The notes below the pieces were generated by a model. The model worked only from the letters and a program-made list of their open reading frames with translations, was not told the origin of the DNA and did not search any database. From assembly GCA_030833145.1 (NCBI GenBank), contig JAURHT010000063.1:1-11274 (forward strand): DNA of 11,274 nt, read 5' to 3'. The position numbers and the translations under genes are program-made. The stretch is from Aquirufa sp. (GTDB lineage: Bacteria > Bacteroidota > Bacteroidia > Cytophagales > Spirosomataceae). Numbering within the stretch: the stretch's first letter is position 1; each line of letters opens with the position of its first letter. Positions 1-9,700 of this stretch are shown here, in pieces.

Positions 1-1358
1 ACCCCAGCTTATTAGATAAGAAAACATGGAACGAGGGGGTTTTACCAGAAATGGCTTATCGCCTAGGTATTGGAAATCGATTTGAATTGCTAACAAAAAT
101 TCCAGATGAACAATACCAGAGTGCGATGCAATTGGACATCTATCCCGAAACGCCTAAAATCAGCCAAGAAGATTGGGATTTAATTGTCGCCTATTACACG
201 GCAAAAGCACCTGAAAAACCACTACCCCAACCGAAACGTAGTCCAATCAGTTCGGAGCCCTTGCACTTTAAACGGGAATCATTTATCTCTCCAGCTGACC
301 CGCTGGGAAGTGTGACATCCATTCGTATTCATCCTCAAAAACCTGAAGTTTGGGTAGGTACTCGGAATCGAAAATTATGGGTCATGGACAGTCAATTAAA
401 GATCAAACAAACGCTAGAAACACATAGCCCAGTGGCACTTACACAATTTGTTGGTGATAAAACCTATTTGCTAGGGATAGGCAAAATGTATCCAAACGAT
501 CAAAAGTTAGGGCACATGTATTCCTTGAACAAACAGGGCAAATTAGATGCCATCGTGGATTCACTTAAAAGGCCGGTTGACATTCAAATCAGTGATTTTA
601 ATGGGGATGGCACGTCTGACTACGTCATTTGCGAATATGGGTTTGAGGCTGGAGAATTGATATGGGTAGATGGAAAATCAGGCAAGAAAAATGTATTGAA
701 ATTGCAGGCTGGAGCGCGCAATGTGGTCATTAAAGATTATACAGGGGATGGGAAAGCCGACTTATTAGTCTTGATGGCGCAAGCCCGTGAAGGAGTTTCA
801 TTATATATAAATAAAGGCATGGGCTTATTTGTGGAGAAACCTCTGTTGCAATTTGATTCAGTTTACGGGAGCAGCTACATGGAGGTTGCTGATTTGAATA
901 AGGACGGCTATGATGACATCATCATATCAAATGGAGATAATGCGGATTATTCACATTCCAAAAAAGCCTATCATGGCGTTCATATTTTCCTCAATGATCA
1001 CCGCAATAACTTCAAGGAATCGTATTTCTACCCAGCATATGGGGCATCAAAAACCGTTGCTAGAGATTTCGATCAAGATGGAGATTTAGACTTAGCCATG
1101 ATCGCATTCTTTGCTGAAAATGATCAGGGCAAAATTGAGTCTTTTTTGTATTTCCAAAACCAAGGAAACCTAAAATTTAAGGTTAGTAACTTACAAATTC
1201 CAGATGGTGGACATTACATCGCGATGGATGCAGGTGATGTAGATCGCGATGGCGATATTGATATTTTGTTGGGCAATTATCAGTTTGGCGCTGTAAAACC
1301 AGGCGCAAATTTAACGCCTGGTCTTCAGCTGACCTATTATAAGAACCTACTTCGCTAG
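1..1358 (+). CDS. FG-GAP/VCBS repeat protein, 5' end cut off by window edge
   Basis: The frame is open from position 3 to the TAG at 1356-1358 (451 visible residues) with no stop before the ATG at 51. Codons 5' of that ATG read on as protein (PSLLDKKTWNEGVLPEM), so Met at 51 is almost certainly internal. Five calcium-loop motifs of the form DxDxDGxxD are visible: DFNGDGTSD (about 594-620), DYTGDGKAD (about 735), DLNKDGYDD (about 892), DFDQDGDLD (about 1066) and DVDRDGDID (about 1236). They mark blades of a beta-propeller of the FG-GAP/VCBS class. The N-terminal stretch (W..VLP.MAYRLGI, then ISQEDWDLIVAYY) resembles the segment following a heme-binding cytochrome c motif in some Bacteroidota VCBS proteins. 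The CxxCH itself would lie outside the window, so this is inference. The protein is probably exported and surface- or periplasm-located. Substrate and partner are unknown. Its 3' end overlaps the convergent lipoprotein gene by 12 bp. Confidence 0.85.
   Translation, partial: PSLLDKKTWNEGVLPEMAYRLGIGNRFELLTKIPDEQYQSAMQLDIYPETPKISQEDWDLIVAYYTAKAPEKPLPQPKRSPISSEPLHFKRESFISPADPLGSVTSIRIHPQKPEVWVGTRNRKLWVMDSQLKIKQTLETHSPVALTQFVGDKTYLLGIGKMYPNDQKLGHMYSLNKQGKLDAIVDSLKRPVDIQISDFNGDGTSDYVICEYGFEAGELIWVDGKSGKKNVLKLQAGARNVVIKDYTGDGKADLLVLMAQAREGVSLYINKGMGLFVEKPLLQFDSVYGSSYMEVADLNKDGYDDIIISNGDNADYSHSKKAYHGVHIFLNDHRNNFKESYFYPAYGASKTVARDFDQDGDLDLAMIAFFAENDQGKIESFLYFQNQGNLKFKVSNLQIPDGGHYIAMDAGDVDRDGDIDILLGNYQFGAVKPGANLTPGLQLTYYKNLLR
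1295..1322 (-). terminator. Candidate intrinsic terminator of the minus-strand operon, inside the opposing gene
   Basis: On the minus strand, ACCAGGCG (1322-1315) is followed by a 9-nt loop and CGCCTGGT (1305-1298), an 8-bp GC-rich perfect stem. It runs directly into TTT (1297-1295), giving four U residues with the last stem base. It lies about 25 nt past the stop codon of the minus-strand lipoprotein gene, the position expected of its terminator. It also lies within the last codons of the plus-strand VCBS gene. On the plus strand the stem is followed by CTTCAG, with no T-tract, so it should work in one direction only. The U-tract is short, so efficiency is uncertain. Confidence 0.5.
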
Positions 1359-4300
1359 TTTCGCACCATGCGGAACAAATCCTTGCGCTAATTGACTTTG
1401 GCTCAAGTAAGACGAGCCATATGTCCAAGTAATTTTCTGAGTCTTTCCCTTAAATTGATAGCTATAATCTTGATTGACTGGCAAGAAATCAAACGCCATC
1501 TTTGGTTTAAAAGTATACATTTGACCTCTATTCTGCAAGGCTACGAAAGCTAATTGGTCTTTCCCTAATCGAATACTCACCAATGATTTCGCATCTCCAG
1601 GAACAAAGATGCCTGAACCTGTTTGAAATTTAAATCCACCACGACCATCTCCTAACAAGACTCCCCCATTTGAGGCATCATAACGTCCCATGGCAACTTC
1701 ATTTCCGAAATTATTACCAACGTACAGCACATCTAAATTTCCATCTTGATTGATGTCCAAAATCTGCATTCCGTTCATCGCAGAAACTTGAGCTAGGCGA
1801 GGTAATTCATGCGATTTGAATTTCCCGTCTCCCAAATTCTCCATGTACACAGAAGCATTTTCGGTCATTGAAATCTTTTTAGCTTTGGCTTTTTCTGTTT
1901 CTAAGAAAAACTTATCCTGCGAAACAACACCAAACTCCTTGTAATATACAAATCGTTGACGCGTCGCATTAAGTTGCTTATGCGTATCATCTTTGCCAAA
2001 TAATGGTGCTGAGATCAGTGTACCCGACTGAGTTTGGAAATAGACAAAAGGGAAAACATCGTATACTCCATTCGCATCTACATCTCCATGCCATACATCG
2101 ACTGGTTGCTTAGATGAGGCACGCAACAACGTATTTTTTCCCATATTGCCAGCAATGAAATCCACATCACCATCTTGGTCAAAATCAGCGGATGCAATCG
2201 AACCCCAAAGACCAGTCATTCCCTCAACTCCTGTTTCAGTTAATTTCTTCAAATGACCTTTTTGATTAGCGAAAAATTGAATCGGTGCGAACTCGCCAGC
2301 AACTACGATATCGACCCAACCATCTTGATTGAAATCTGTGCATATAGCATCGCAGGCAAGACTTTCCTGCAAAAATTCAGGAGCCCATACCTTAGTCATA
2401 TCGGTATACTTGATTTGTCCTGGCTTGGAATCATTGCGTAATAATCGGGAAACCGTGCCCAATGGGTACTGAAAAGCCACGTTTCTACCGCTGACATATA
2501 AATCCAAGTCCCCGTCGCGATCAAAATCCAAGGCGCGTACCGCCGAATTGCTTTCCGTAAATACCGGTAAAGCATTCGGGTTTAACGTAAAATTGCCTTT
2601 GCCGTCATTCATGTAAATAACATCTTGGAAACTAGCCGCACCAGGTTTCCCTTCGGTTCCACCCCGGGCGATGTATAAATCAAGGTCTCCGTCTCGATCC
2701 ATATCGGCCAACAATGAACCTAGATCTTCTCCTAATTTCAATTTGTCTTCTGCAACACCTTCTAAGAATTTAGATTTAAATGTACCATTGGGTTGTTGGA
2801 GGTAGAATATACCCGAATAAAACTTGGCTCCACCTACAAACATATCTTCCAATCCATCCCCGTTCACATCACCAACGGACGCTCCAGGCCCTAATTGAGA
2901 CATTTTGAAAGGCAATAAACTTTGGTAATTGAAGTCGATGAAATCGTATTCTTTCGGTGAATCTGTCAATAATGTTTGCGAAGAAATATCTTCCAATAAA
3001 GGCGCAGGCGTGGTCATCATTGACACGGCGGGTATACGCGCATTAGCGATATTCGCTTCCAAAATCTGATCTGATTTGGGAGCTTTGATCACTTGCATGG
3101 AATCATTCGGCCAAATAATACGTAATTCTTTAATTTTCAGTTTTGCCCCTAGGCCTATGTGAGCAACAGGCTCTACACTGGATAAATAACCTCGATAAGG
3201 AGAGTTCTCATAATAGAACAAAGTACCATCTGCAAACACCCCTTCTACATGAGCGCCTAATCCTTGTTTATTTAAACCTTTACCTTCAAACTTCACACGT
3301 AAAAAATGACTTTTATCTGCGTTTTGCTCGATGGAATTATTACGGTATACAAAGGCTTTGTCATTGATATTATTCACAACATAATCAAGGTCCCCATCGT
3401 TGTCTAAATCGCCATAACTTGCTCCATTAGAGAAAGAAGGAACTTGAATTCCCCAAGCCGCACTCACATCCTCAAACTGCAAACCACCCTTATTCTTAAA
3501 TGCATAGTTATTTACTTTAATGACAGGCAATTGCTCAAGCAAAACGGCATCAGACGCCAGCCGTTGAGAATTAGCGCGATAAGACATAAAGTCTCGATCC
3601 GTCACATCACGGGGGAAGCCATTCGTAATCATTAAATCCCTAAATCCGTCATTATCAAAATCAGCTAAGGAAGGACACCAGCTCCACTCGGTTTCTGACA
3701 TACCGGCAAGCAAACTCACTTCTTGGAATGGAATCGCTGAACCATCAGCTTTTTTTCCAGAATTCAATTGCAGCGTATTTCGCATGTATTGGTAGGTATA
3801 CCCGTGAATATCACTATTTTGATAAGCTTGGTAGCTATTTGGTGGCGCTAATTGCTTCTTACGCTCGTTGTCCTTTGGAAGCATATCCAAAGCTACGATA
3901 TCTGCCAAACCATCATTGTTGACATCCGCAACGTCATTACCCATCGCACTTAAACTGGTATGTTTGAAATAGGTTTTTGCTTGATCCGTGAATGTTCCAT
4001 CTTGGTTATTGATGTATAAAATATCATCCGATACATAGTCGTTCGTAACATAAATATCAGGCCAGTTGTCTTGATTGATATCACAAATATTTATCCCTAG
4101 CCCGTATCCTTCGATGGTAATACCAGCTTCTTTGGATACATTTTTAAATACGGGATGTGCCGCCCCTTTTACGTAATCATTGCGGTAAAGTCGGTCCGTA
4201 TTTGGATAGGAACCATCGGTAACTTTAGGTCGGTACAAAGAAGGAAATTGATCAATGACGTCCGTTAATACATATAGGTCCAAATCGCCATCTCGATCAT

Positions 4301-4832
4301 AATCAAAGAACGCAGCATGTTCGCTGTGTCCAGCATCATTAACGCCATATTCGGCGGCCATTTCCTTAAAGGTAGGTTTTCCATCCTTCACCCCTTGATT
4401 GACAAAAAGCATGTTTTCGCGATCTTTGGCGGAAAGCTTCATGGTTGCCGACAAATAAATATCTAACAAACCGTCGCCATTAATGTCGACGACAGAAACA
4501 CCAGAGCACCAGCGGCCAGCAGTTTGAATACCGGATGACTTGGTAATGTCTTCAAATTTAAAATCGCCTTGATTTAAATAGAGGGTACTCGCGGCTTGGT
4601 TGCCGGCAAAAAACACATCCAGTTTGCCATCTTGGTTAAAATCTCCCATACCAACTCCACTACCATTATAGAGATATTCATACTTCAAAATATTCAACGT
4701 ATCGTTTTCGGCGATTGTGTTTGAAAAATGAATACCAGTATCCTCATCAGATAGCAGTTCAAAAGTTGTCTTGTCCTTACATGAGGAAAAAATAAATAAA
4801 ATAACAAAGGCAGATAGTAATCGAGTATACAT
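1347..4832 (-). CDS. CRTAC1-like giant VCBS/FG-GAP lipoprotein with ASPIC/UnbV domain
   Basis: The protein is 1161 aa from the ATG at 4832. A GTG eight codons upstream (4856) would also be in frame, but the ATG places a compact signal peptide (MYTRLLSAFVILFIFSS) directly at the N-terminus. Cys18 is the likely lipidated residue and is followed by K-D-K, which fits surface export of Bacteroidota lipoproteins. There are 14 DxDxDGxxD-type calcium loops. Seven lie between residue 64 (DFNQDGKLD) and about 490, and seven lie between about 650 and 1024 (DINQDGNLD). An ASPIC/UnbV domain sits between them at about 510-595 (HFLRVKFEGKG to RIIWPNDS). Loop 4 (DINQDNWPD) and loop 13 (DVDANGVYD) are degenerate. 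The family is often encoded beside SusC/SusD pairs in Bacteroidota and is sometimes mislabelled as an RNA-binding protein. A role as an accessory surface protein of the uptake complex is inference. It is the third gene after the susC-like and susD-like genes, separated from the latter by 80 bp that contain a terminator hairpin. Confidence 0.9.
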   Translation of the reverse strand: MYTRLLSAFVILFIFSSCKDKTTFELLSDEDTGIHFSNTIAENDTLNILKYEYLYNGSGVGMGDFNQDGKLDVFFAGNQAASTLYLNQGDFKFEDITKSSGIQTAGRWCSGVSVVDINGDGLLDIYLSATMKLSAKDRENMLFVNQGVKDGKPTFKEMAAEYGVNDAGHSEHAAFFDYDRDGDLDLYVLTDVIDQFPSLYRPKVTDGSYPNTDRLYRNDYVKGAAHPVFKNVSKEAGITIEGYGLGINICDINQDNWPDIYVTNDYVSDDILYINNQDGTFTDQAKTYFKHTSLSAMGNDVADVNNDGLADIVALDMLPKDNERKKQLAPPNSYQAYQNSDIHGYTYQYMRNTLQLNSGKKADGSAIPFQEVSLLAGMSETEWSWCPSLADFDNDGFRDLMITNGFPRDVTDRDFMSYRANSQRLASDAVLLEQLPVIKVNNYAFKNKGGLQFEDVSAAWGIQVPSFSNGASYGDLDNDGDLDYVVNNINDKAFVYRNNSIEQNADKSHFLRVKFEGKGLNKQGLGAHVEGVFADGTLFYYENSPYRGYLSSVEPVAHIGLGAKLKIKELRIIWPNDSMQVIKAPKSDQILEANIANARIPAVSMMTTPAPLLEDISSQTLLTDSPKEYDFIDFNYQSLLPFKMSQLGPGASVGDVNGDGLEDMFVGGAKFYSGIFYLQQPNGTFKSKFLEGVAEDKLKLGEDLGSLLADMDRDGDLDLYIARGGTEGKPGAASFQDVIYMNDGKGNFTLNPNALPVFTESNSAVRALDFDRDGDLDLYVSGRNVAFQYPLGTVSRLLRNDSKPGQIKYTDMTKVWAPEFLQESLACDAICTDFNQDGWVDIVVAGEFAPIQFFANQKGHLKKLTETGVEGMTGLWGSIASADFDQDGDVDFIAGNMGKNTLLRASSKQPVDVWHGDVDANGVYDVFPFVYFQTQSGTLISAPLFGKDDTHKQLNATRQRFVYYKEFGVVSQDKFFLETEKAKAKKISMTENASVYMENLGDGKFKSHELPRLAQVSAMNGMQILDINQDGNLDVLYVGNNFGNEVAMGRYDASNGGVLLGDGRGGFKFQTGSGIFVPGDAKSLVSIRLGKDQLAFVALQNRGQMYTFKPKMAFDFLPVNQDYSYQFKGKTQKITWTYGSSYLSQSQLAQGFVPHGAKLAK

Positions 4833-4863
4833 AATCGGGTTTAATCTTTGAACCACTAAAATA

Positions 4864-4895
4864 AAAAAAGGTGGGGACTTCTCCCCACCTTTTTT
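4864..4895. terminator. Perfect bidirectional intrinsic terminator after the susD-like gene
   Basis: The core stem is GGTGGGGA (4870-4877), loop CTTC, TCCCCACC (4882-4889), flanked by A7 (4863-4869) on the left and T6 (4890-4895) on the right. The A and T runs pair as well, giving a 14-bp uninterrupted stem. Read on the minus strand, the GC-rich stem is followed by seven U residues, the textbook layout. It starts 18 nt past the susD-like stop codon and ends about 30 nt before the ATG of the CRTAC1-like gene. It therefore probably ends most susC-susD transcripts and lets only part continue into the lipoprotein gene. Confidence 0.9.
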
Positions 4896-4912
4896 AAACT
4901 AAAATCAATCGA

Positions 4913-6673
4913 TTAATAACCAGGGTTTTGCTTCAATACAGAAGTTCCTTGAATATCAATTTGCGCTTGAGGAATTGGTAATAATGCATCAGTATCAGAG
5001 TATGACGCACCACCAAACTTAGTAACTAAATACTTAGCCTCGTATTTCAAGTATGCATTCAACGTTTTGTTTGCAGCACCCCAACGAACTAAGTCGAAGA
5101 AACGGTGACCTTCAGTAGCCAACTCTAATAAACGCTCCATACGAACGATCTTACGAGCGTTTGCTTGATCGCCTAAAGTTGAATACGTAGAGATTACGTA
5201 GTTAGCTTCGTTAGCACCCGTTTTCGCGTTCTTAACAAATCCAGCTGGATTTGCAGCACGAGAACGAACTTGGTTGATGTAATTCAAAGCAGTTGCTAAG
5301 CTACCTGCTTCGATTTCTGCTTCAGCAGCCATCAACAATACGTCCGCAAAACGGATAATGTTGAAGTTCATTGTCGCATAACCACGTGTCCAAGAAGATC
5401 CATCCGTCAATGTATTCTCTTGACGCTTGTAGTAGATGTATTTCTTAGGTGAGTATGGACCTGCATAAGGTTGAGCACGAATCCAGTTAGCTCCTGGATG
5501 CTCGATCCAGTCTAAGTATTGGATACCACGACGACCGATTGTGTGGTCAATACGTGGATCTAATGGATTAGCATCTTCTGTAAATGGAGCAGATGAAGAT
5601 ACACCAAAGTCATGCTTCACTGCATTAGCAGCAGAGCTATAATCTGGAGTTCCATCAGCTTGCTCTCCTAATAATGGTAAACCATCAGCAGTTACACGGT
5701 AAGCATTCGCCATCGAGAAAGATGGTTGGAAGAATCCGCAGCAGTTACCTGGACCATCAGAACCCGTATTGTATGGGTAGTTCAAGTCATCAAAACCGTT
5801 TGCGTTGTTTACGTTACCAGTATTCATAGATGATTGTACAGCAAAGATAGCCTCTTCGTTGTTGTCATTCTCCGCATTGAAGATTTCAGCAAACTTAGAT
5901 ACTAAACCGTACTTCTTACCATTTGTAGTCTTACCATTTGCAATAACCGTAGTAAAGATTGCTTTTGCATCAGCAAATTTACCTTGGAACAAGTAAGCCT
6001 TACCTAAGTAAGCACCCGCTGCCCATTTGTTAGCACGACCTGCTGAAGACGATGTCTCAGGCAAGTTGTCATAAGCAAATTTCAAGTCAGCTTCGATCTT
6101 AGGGTATAAGTCAGCAGTAGCAACTACTTTCTCAATTCCCTTACCGTAATCTTGAGTCTCATCTACATATGGAGCAGATCCGAATAATTTCTTCAACTCA
6201 AAATAGTAGTGAGCACGTAAGAAACGAGCTTCTCCGATAACACGAGTTTTATCCGAAGCAGATAATTCTTTCGAACCATTTGCTAAGTTGATTGTCGCAT
6301 TACAACGCGCAATACCTTCGTATTTCGCTTGCCATGTTGAGTTCAAGTCACCATCAACTGCTGGTACTTCATAACGTTGCATTACGTTAATGTTAGAGTA
6401 GTCACCTGGGTCAGTACCCTTGTTACTCTCACCACCACGGATAGATCCCCAAACCCAGTTGGTTGGCGCAGCTAAACGAGAAAACCCTTTACCTGCTAAC
6501 TGAGCGTAAGCACCAATCAAGGCACCTTCTACACCAGCTTTAGAAGATAACTGCGCTTGAGCTAATGAAGCTGTTGGCGCTACCTCTAAAAACTGATCCT
6601 TACAAGCGAATGTCAACATGAATGCTGACGCACTAACTAAACTTAATCGCTTTAAAATCTGATATTTTTTCAT
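4913..6673 (-). CDS. SusD/RagB-family nutrient-binding outer-membrane lipoprotein
   Basis: The protein is 586 aa, within the usual size for SusD-like proteins. It has a lysine-rich start (MKKYQILKRL), a hydrophobic segment and a lipobox-like TFAC with Cys24. K-D follows the Cys, consistent with surface display. Residues about 25-240 form the SusD-like N-terminal region, with TPR-type helices visible in GEARFLRAHYYFELKKLFG and AYLGKAYLFQGKFADAKAIF. The C-terminal SusD/RagB half ends in the hallmark LLPIPQAQID followed by QNPGY. A vicinal Cys pair (Cys311-Cys312, in NCCGFFQPS) lies in the middle. SusD proteins act as the lid of the SusC barrel and bind the substrate. The gene lies 32 bp after the susC-like stop, with no terminator between, so the two are co-transcribed. 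The substrate cannot be deduced. No Shine-Dalgarno is seen before the ATG, as is usual in Bacteroidota. Confidence 0.96.
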   Translation of the reverse strand: MKKYQILKRLSLVSASAFMLTFACKDQFLEVAPTASLAQAQLSSKAGVEGALIGAYAQLAGKGFSRLAAPTNWVWGSIRGGESNKGTDPGDYSNINVMQRYEVPAVDGDLNSTWQAKYEGIARCNATINLANGSKELSASDKTRVIGEARFLRAHYYFELKKLFGSAPYVDETQDYGKGIEKVVATADLYPKIEADLKFAYDNLPETSSSAGRANKWAAGAYLGKAYLFQGKFADAKAIFTTVIANGKTTNGKKYGLVSKFAEIFNAENDNNEEAIFAVQSSMNTGNVNNANGFDDLNYPYNTGSDGPGNCCGFFQPSFSMANAYRVTADGLPLLGEQADGTPDYSSAANAVKHDFGVSSSAPFTEDANPLDPRIDHTIGRRGIQYLDWIEHPGANWIRAQPYAGPYSPKKYIYYKRQENTLTDGSSWTRGYATMNFNIIRFADVLLMAAEAEIEAGSLATALNYINQVRSRAANPAGFVKNAKTGANEANYVISTYSTLGDQANARKIVRMERLLELATEGHRFFDLVRWGAANKTLNAYLKYEAKYLVTKFGGASYSDTDALLPIPQAQIDIQGTSVLKQNPGY

Positions 6674-6705
6674 GTTCTTAATTTTTAAAATTGGCTTTCG
6701 CTAAA

Positions 6706-9700
6706 TTAGAAATTCAAGTTGATCGAAGCATTGAATGAGCGAGTAACTGGGTAGTTACCTACGTCAATACCAAAGCTTGTATCAGCAGCTCCACCAACAC
6801 CTGGATCTAAACCTTTGTACTTAGTAAAGGTTAGCAAGTTGTTCGCTGAAAGAGTTACTTTTGCTCCCTTAACACCGATCTTAGAGATAATGTTTTTAGG
6901 AACTTTGTAACCTAACGAGATATTTTGAAGACGGATATAATCACCATCCTCTACGTACCAAGAGTTTTCAGCAGCTGAAGTAGAGATATTAGATGCTGAC
7001 TCCCAAATTGGAGCTTCAGCAGCATTACCTAAAGCAGGAGTCCAAGATTGCTTAGCGCGAACCCCTTTTCCTGATCCTTCAAATGTTCCGTAGAAATCAG
7101 TAAACCACTTAGATTGGTTCCAGATTTTGTTACCTGCAGATGCATATAAATACATGTTCAAGTCAAAATCTTTGTAAGTCAAACCTACGTTAACACCACC
7201 CGTGTAAGTTGGTACTGGAGAACCTAAGTATGTACGGTCTGCAGGAGTAATTTTACCATCACCATTCATATCTGCATAACGGAAACGACCTACACCAGCA
7301 CCTGATTGAGCAGGAGCTGAAGCTACTTCAGCAGCTGAAGCGAAGTAACCAATTACTTGGTATCCGTAGAATGAAGATAATGAACGACCTACTTCCATAC
7401 GAATTGGGTTAATTCCACGGAATGAACCACCAAGTAAGTTAGTGATACCTGGAGCAAACGCAACGATTTCGTTTTTCAAGAATGAGTTATTGAATGTCAA
7501 TTCATACTTGATGTCAGAAGTGATGTTACCACGGTTGATAACTTGCATATCAATACCTTGGTTACGCATTTTAGCTACGTTAACAGATGGAGCAGAAGCA
7601 GCCGATCCAACAACCGCTGGAAGTGGCACGTTGAATAATAAATCTTCTGTATCTTTTCTCCAAATATCAAATACTACTTCCCACTTACCGTTTAACAATG
7701 TTGCATCAATACCGACGTTAGAAGTTACAGCAGTTTCCCACTTCGCAGCAGGGTTACCGATACGTGAACGATAGTAACCTTCATTCGCTCCTGATGATTG
7801 ACCATCAATTGGATAGAATGAGTTACCACGGTTAGCAGCATATAAAGAGAACTGGTTAGCTGGGTCTACGTTATTTGAGTTACCCATTGTACCCCAACCA
7901 CCACGAACTTTCAAGTCTGTGATTGCAGGAATATCCTTCATGAATTCCTCAGATGTTACACGCCAAGCTGCAGAGAATGCAGGGAATACACCATAACGAT
8001 TCTGAGAACCAAAACGAGATGAACCGTCACGACGAACAACTCCAGTGAAGTAATATTTCTCATTAAAGTTGTAATCTAACTTACCAAATACTGAATAGAA
8101 ATTCACACCTGAGAATAAGTTCGAGTTAACAACTGGAGATTGCACTGAGTTCATGGTTACGAAATCCAAGTCCATTGAGAATGGATTGATACCAGAACCA
8201 TTGATCGAACGACCAGCTCCTGTATTCAATGCCTCTAAACCAGCTAATAATTTAACACCATGTTTTCTCCATTGGTATTTGTAGTTCGCTGTATTAGTCA
8301 TTACCCAAGCAAATACATATGATTGGCCTTCTGAGAATGAGTTAGATGCCTCAGGCTCTGAATCACCTAAATAACGATAGTTATAGTTCTTATATCCTGA
8401 ACCATTATATAAACCACCAATACTTGTACGTAATGACAAATCTTTAATTGGCTCATAATCAACATAAACGTTACCTACTGCATTCGCATTGTAGTTATTG
8501 TCATTTGAGTTGTTCAACACAATTTGACGAACTGGGTTACGAGGGTTGTTAAAACCTGCAGCTTTCGTAGATGCATAAGATCCAAACTCATCAAATACTG
8601 GAATAACAGTTGGCATACGATAAGCTGATAAGATTACTGACTCATCACCAGCAACACCTAAACCGTTGTTACCACCTGCTTGACCACGAACTGAACGGTA
8701 AGTGAACTGTAAGTTCTCTCCGATCTTCACTTTCTTTCCAAGGCTAAATTCTGAGTTAAAACGAACAGAATAACGCTTAAAATCATTCTGAATCAAGATA
8801 CCATCTTGTTGTTGTCCAGATAAACCTAAGTAGAAACGACCTGCATCAGAACCTCCTGAGAAGCCTAATGAATGACGTTGTGTCATACCTAAACGTGTGA
8901 TTTCATCATACCAGTTTGTACCAGCCTTGTTAGCTTTGATCAAGAAAACGTTCTCTGGATTAGCAGCACGAGCAGCTGAAATAGCAGCGATATCAACATT
9001 GTTAACTGCGTTCGCACCATTTGCATGCAAATAAGTAGGTAAAGTAGCTTGCGCTGAAGTACCATATTGTGGGTGCGTATAAGCAACCGCTGTTCCGTTT
9101 GCTGCCGCGTTGTTACGGTATGCAACGTGTGTCCAATCTGCTTGCTCTTGTGGAGTCAACATTTTTGGAGCACCATCTACGTTTGGATCAGTTGCACCAT
9201 ACATACCATTGTAAGTAATGCTCAAACCTTTCTTACCACGTGAACCTTGCTTCGTTGTGTAAACAATTACACCGTTGGCAGCACGAGCACCATAGATAGA
9301 GGCAGCAGCCGCATCTTTCAATACAGTTGTCGACTCAATATCATCTGGAGATAAGAAATCTGTAGAACCTACTGGAACCCCATCCACTACATATAATGGC
9401 TCGTTACCACCAAAGGCACCAAAACCACGTACACGAATGATTGAGTTAGTTCCTGGCTGACCGTTTGTGATCAAAGTTACCCCTGATACACGACCTTGTA
9501 ACATTTGCTCAACGTTACCCGTTGGTGCAATTTGTAAATCGGACGCTTTAACGATCGAAGCAGCAGCTGTAGACTCCTTCTTGTTTGTTACTGAGTAACC
9601 TGTTACGATTACCTCGCTCAATTGGCTTACATCCTCATCTAAAGAAACAGAGATAGAAGATTGAGATCCAACTGTAACCGATTTTGTTTTGTAACCTACT

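Noticed and set aside
1359..1375. Hairpin TTTCGCA-CCA-TGCGGAA just after the plus-strand VCBS stop codon
   Set aside because: It has a wobble pair and only 3 loop bases, and no T-tract follows it on the plus strand, so it is not a convincing terminator.
4833..4856. GTG start at 4856 adding eight residues to the CRTAC1-like lipoprotein
   Set aside because: The ATG at 4832 gives a compact lipoprotein signal peptide, whereas the GTG would add a non-typical VQRLNPI stretch before it.
7442..7774. 110-codon plus-strand open frame
   Set aside because: It is antisense to the beta-barrel part of the SusC-like gene and shows no recognisable domain or signal.
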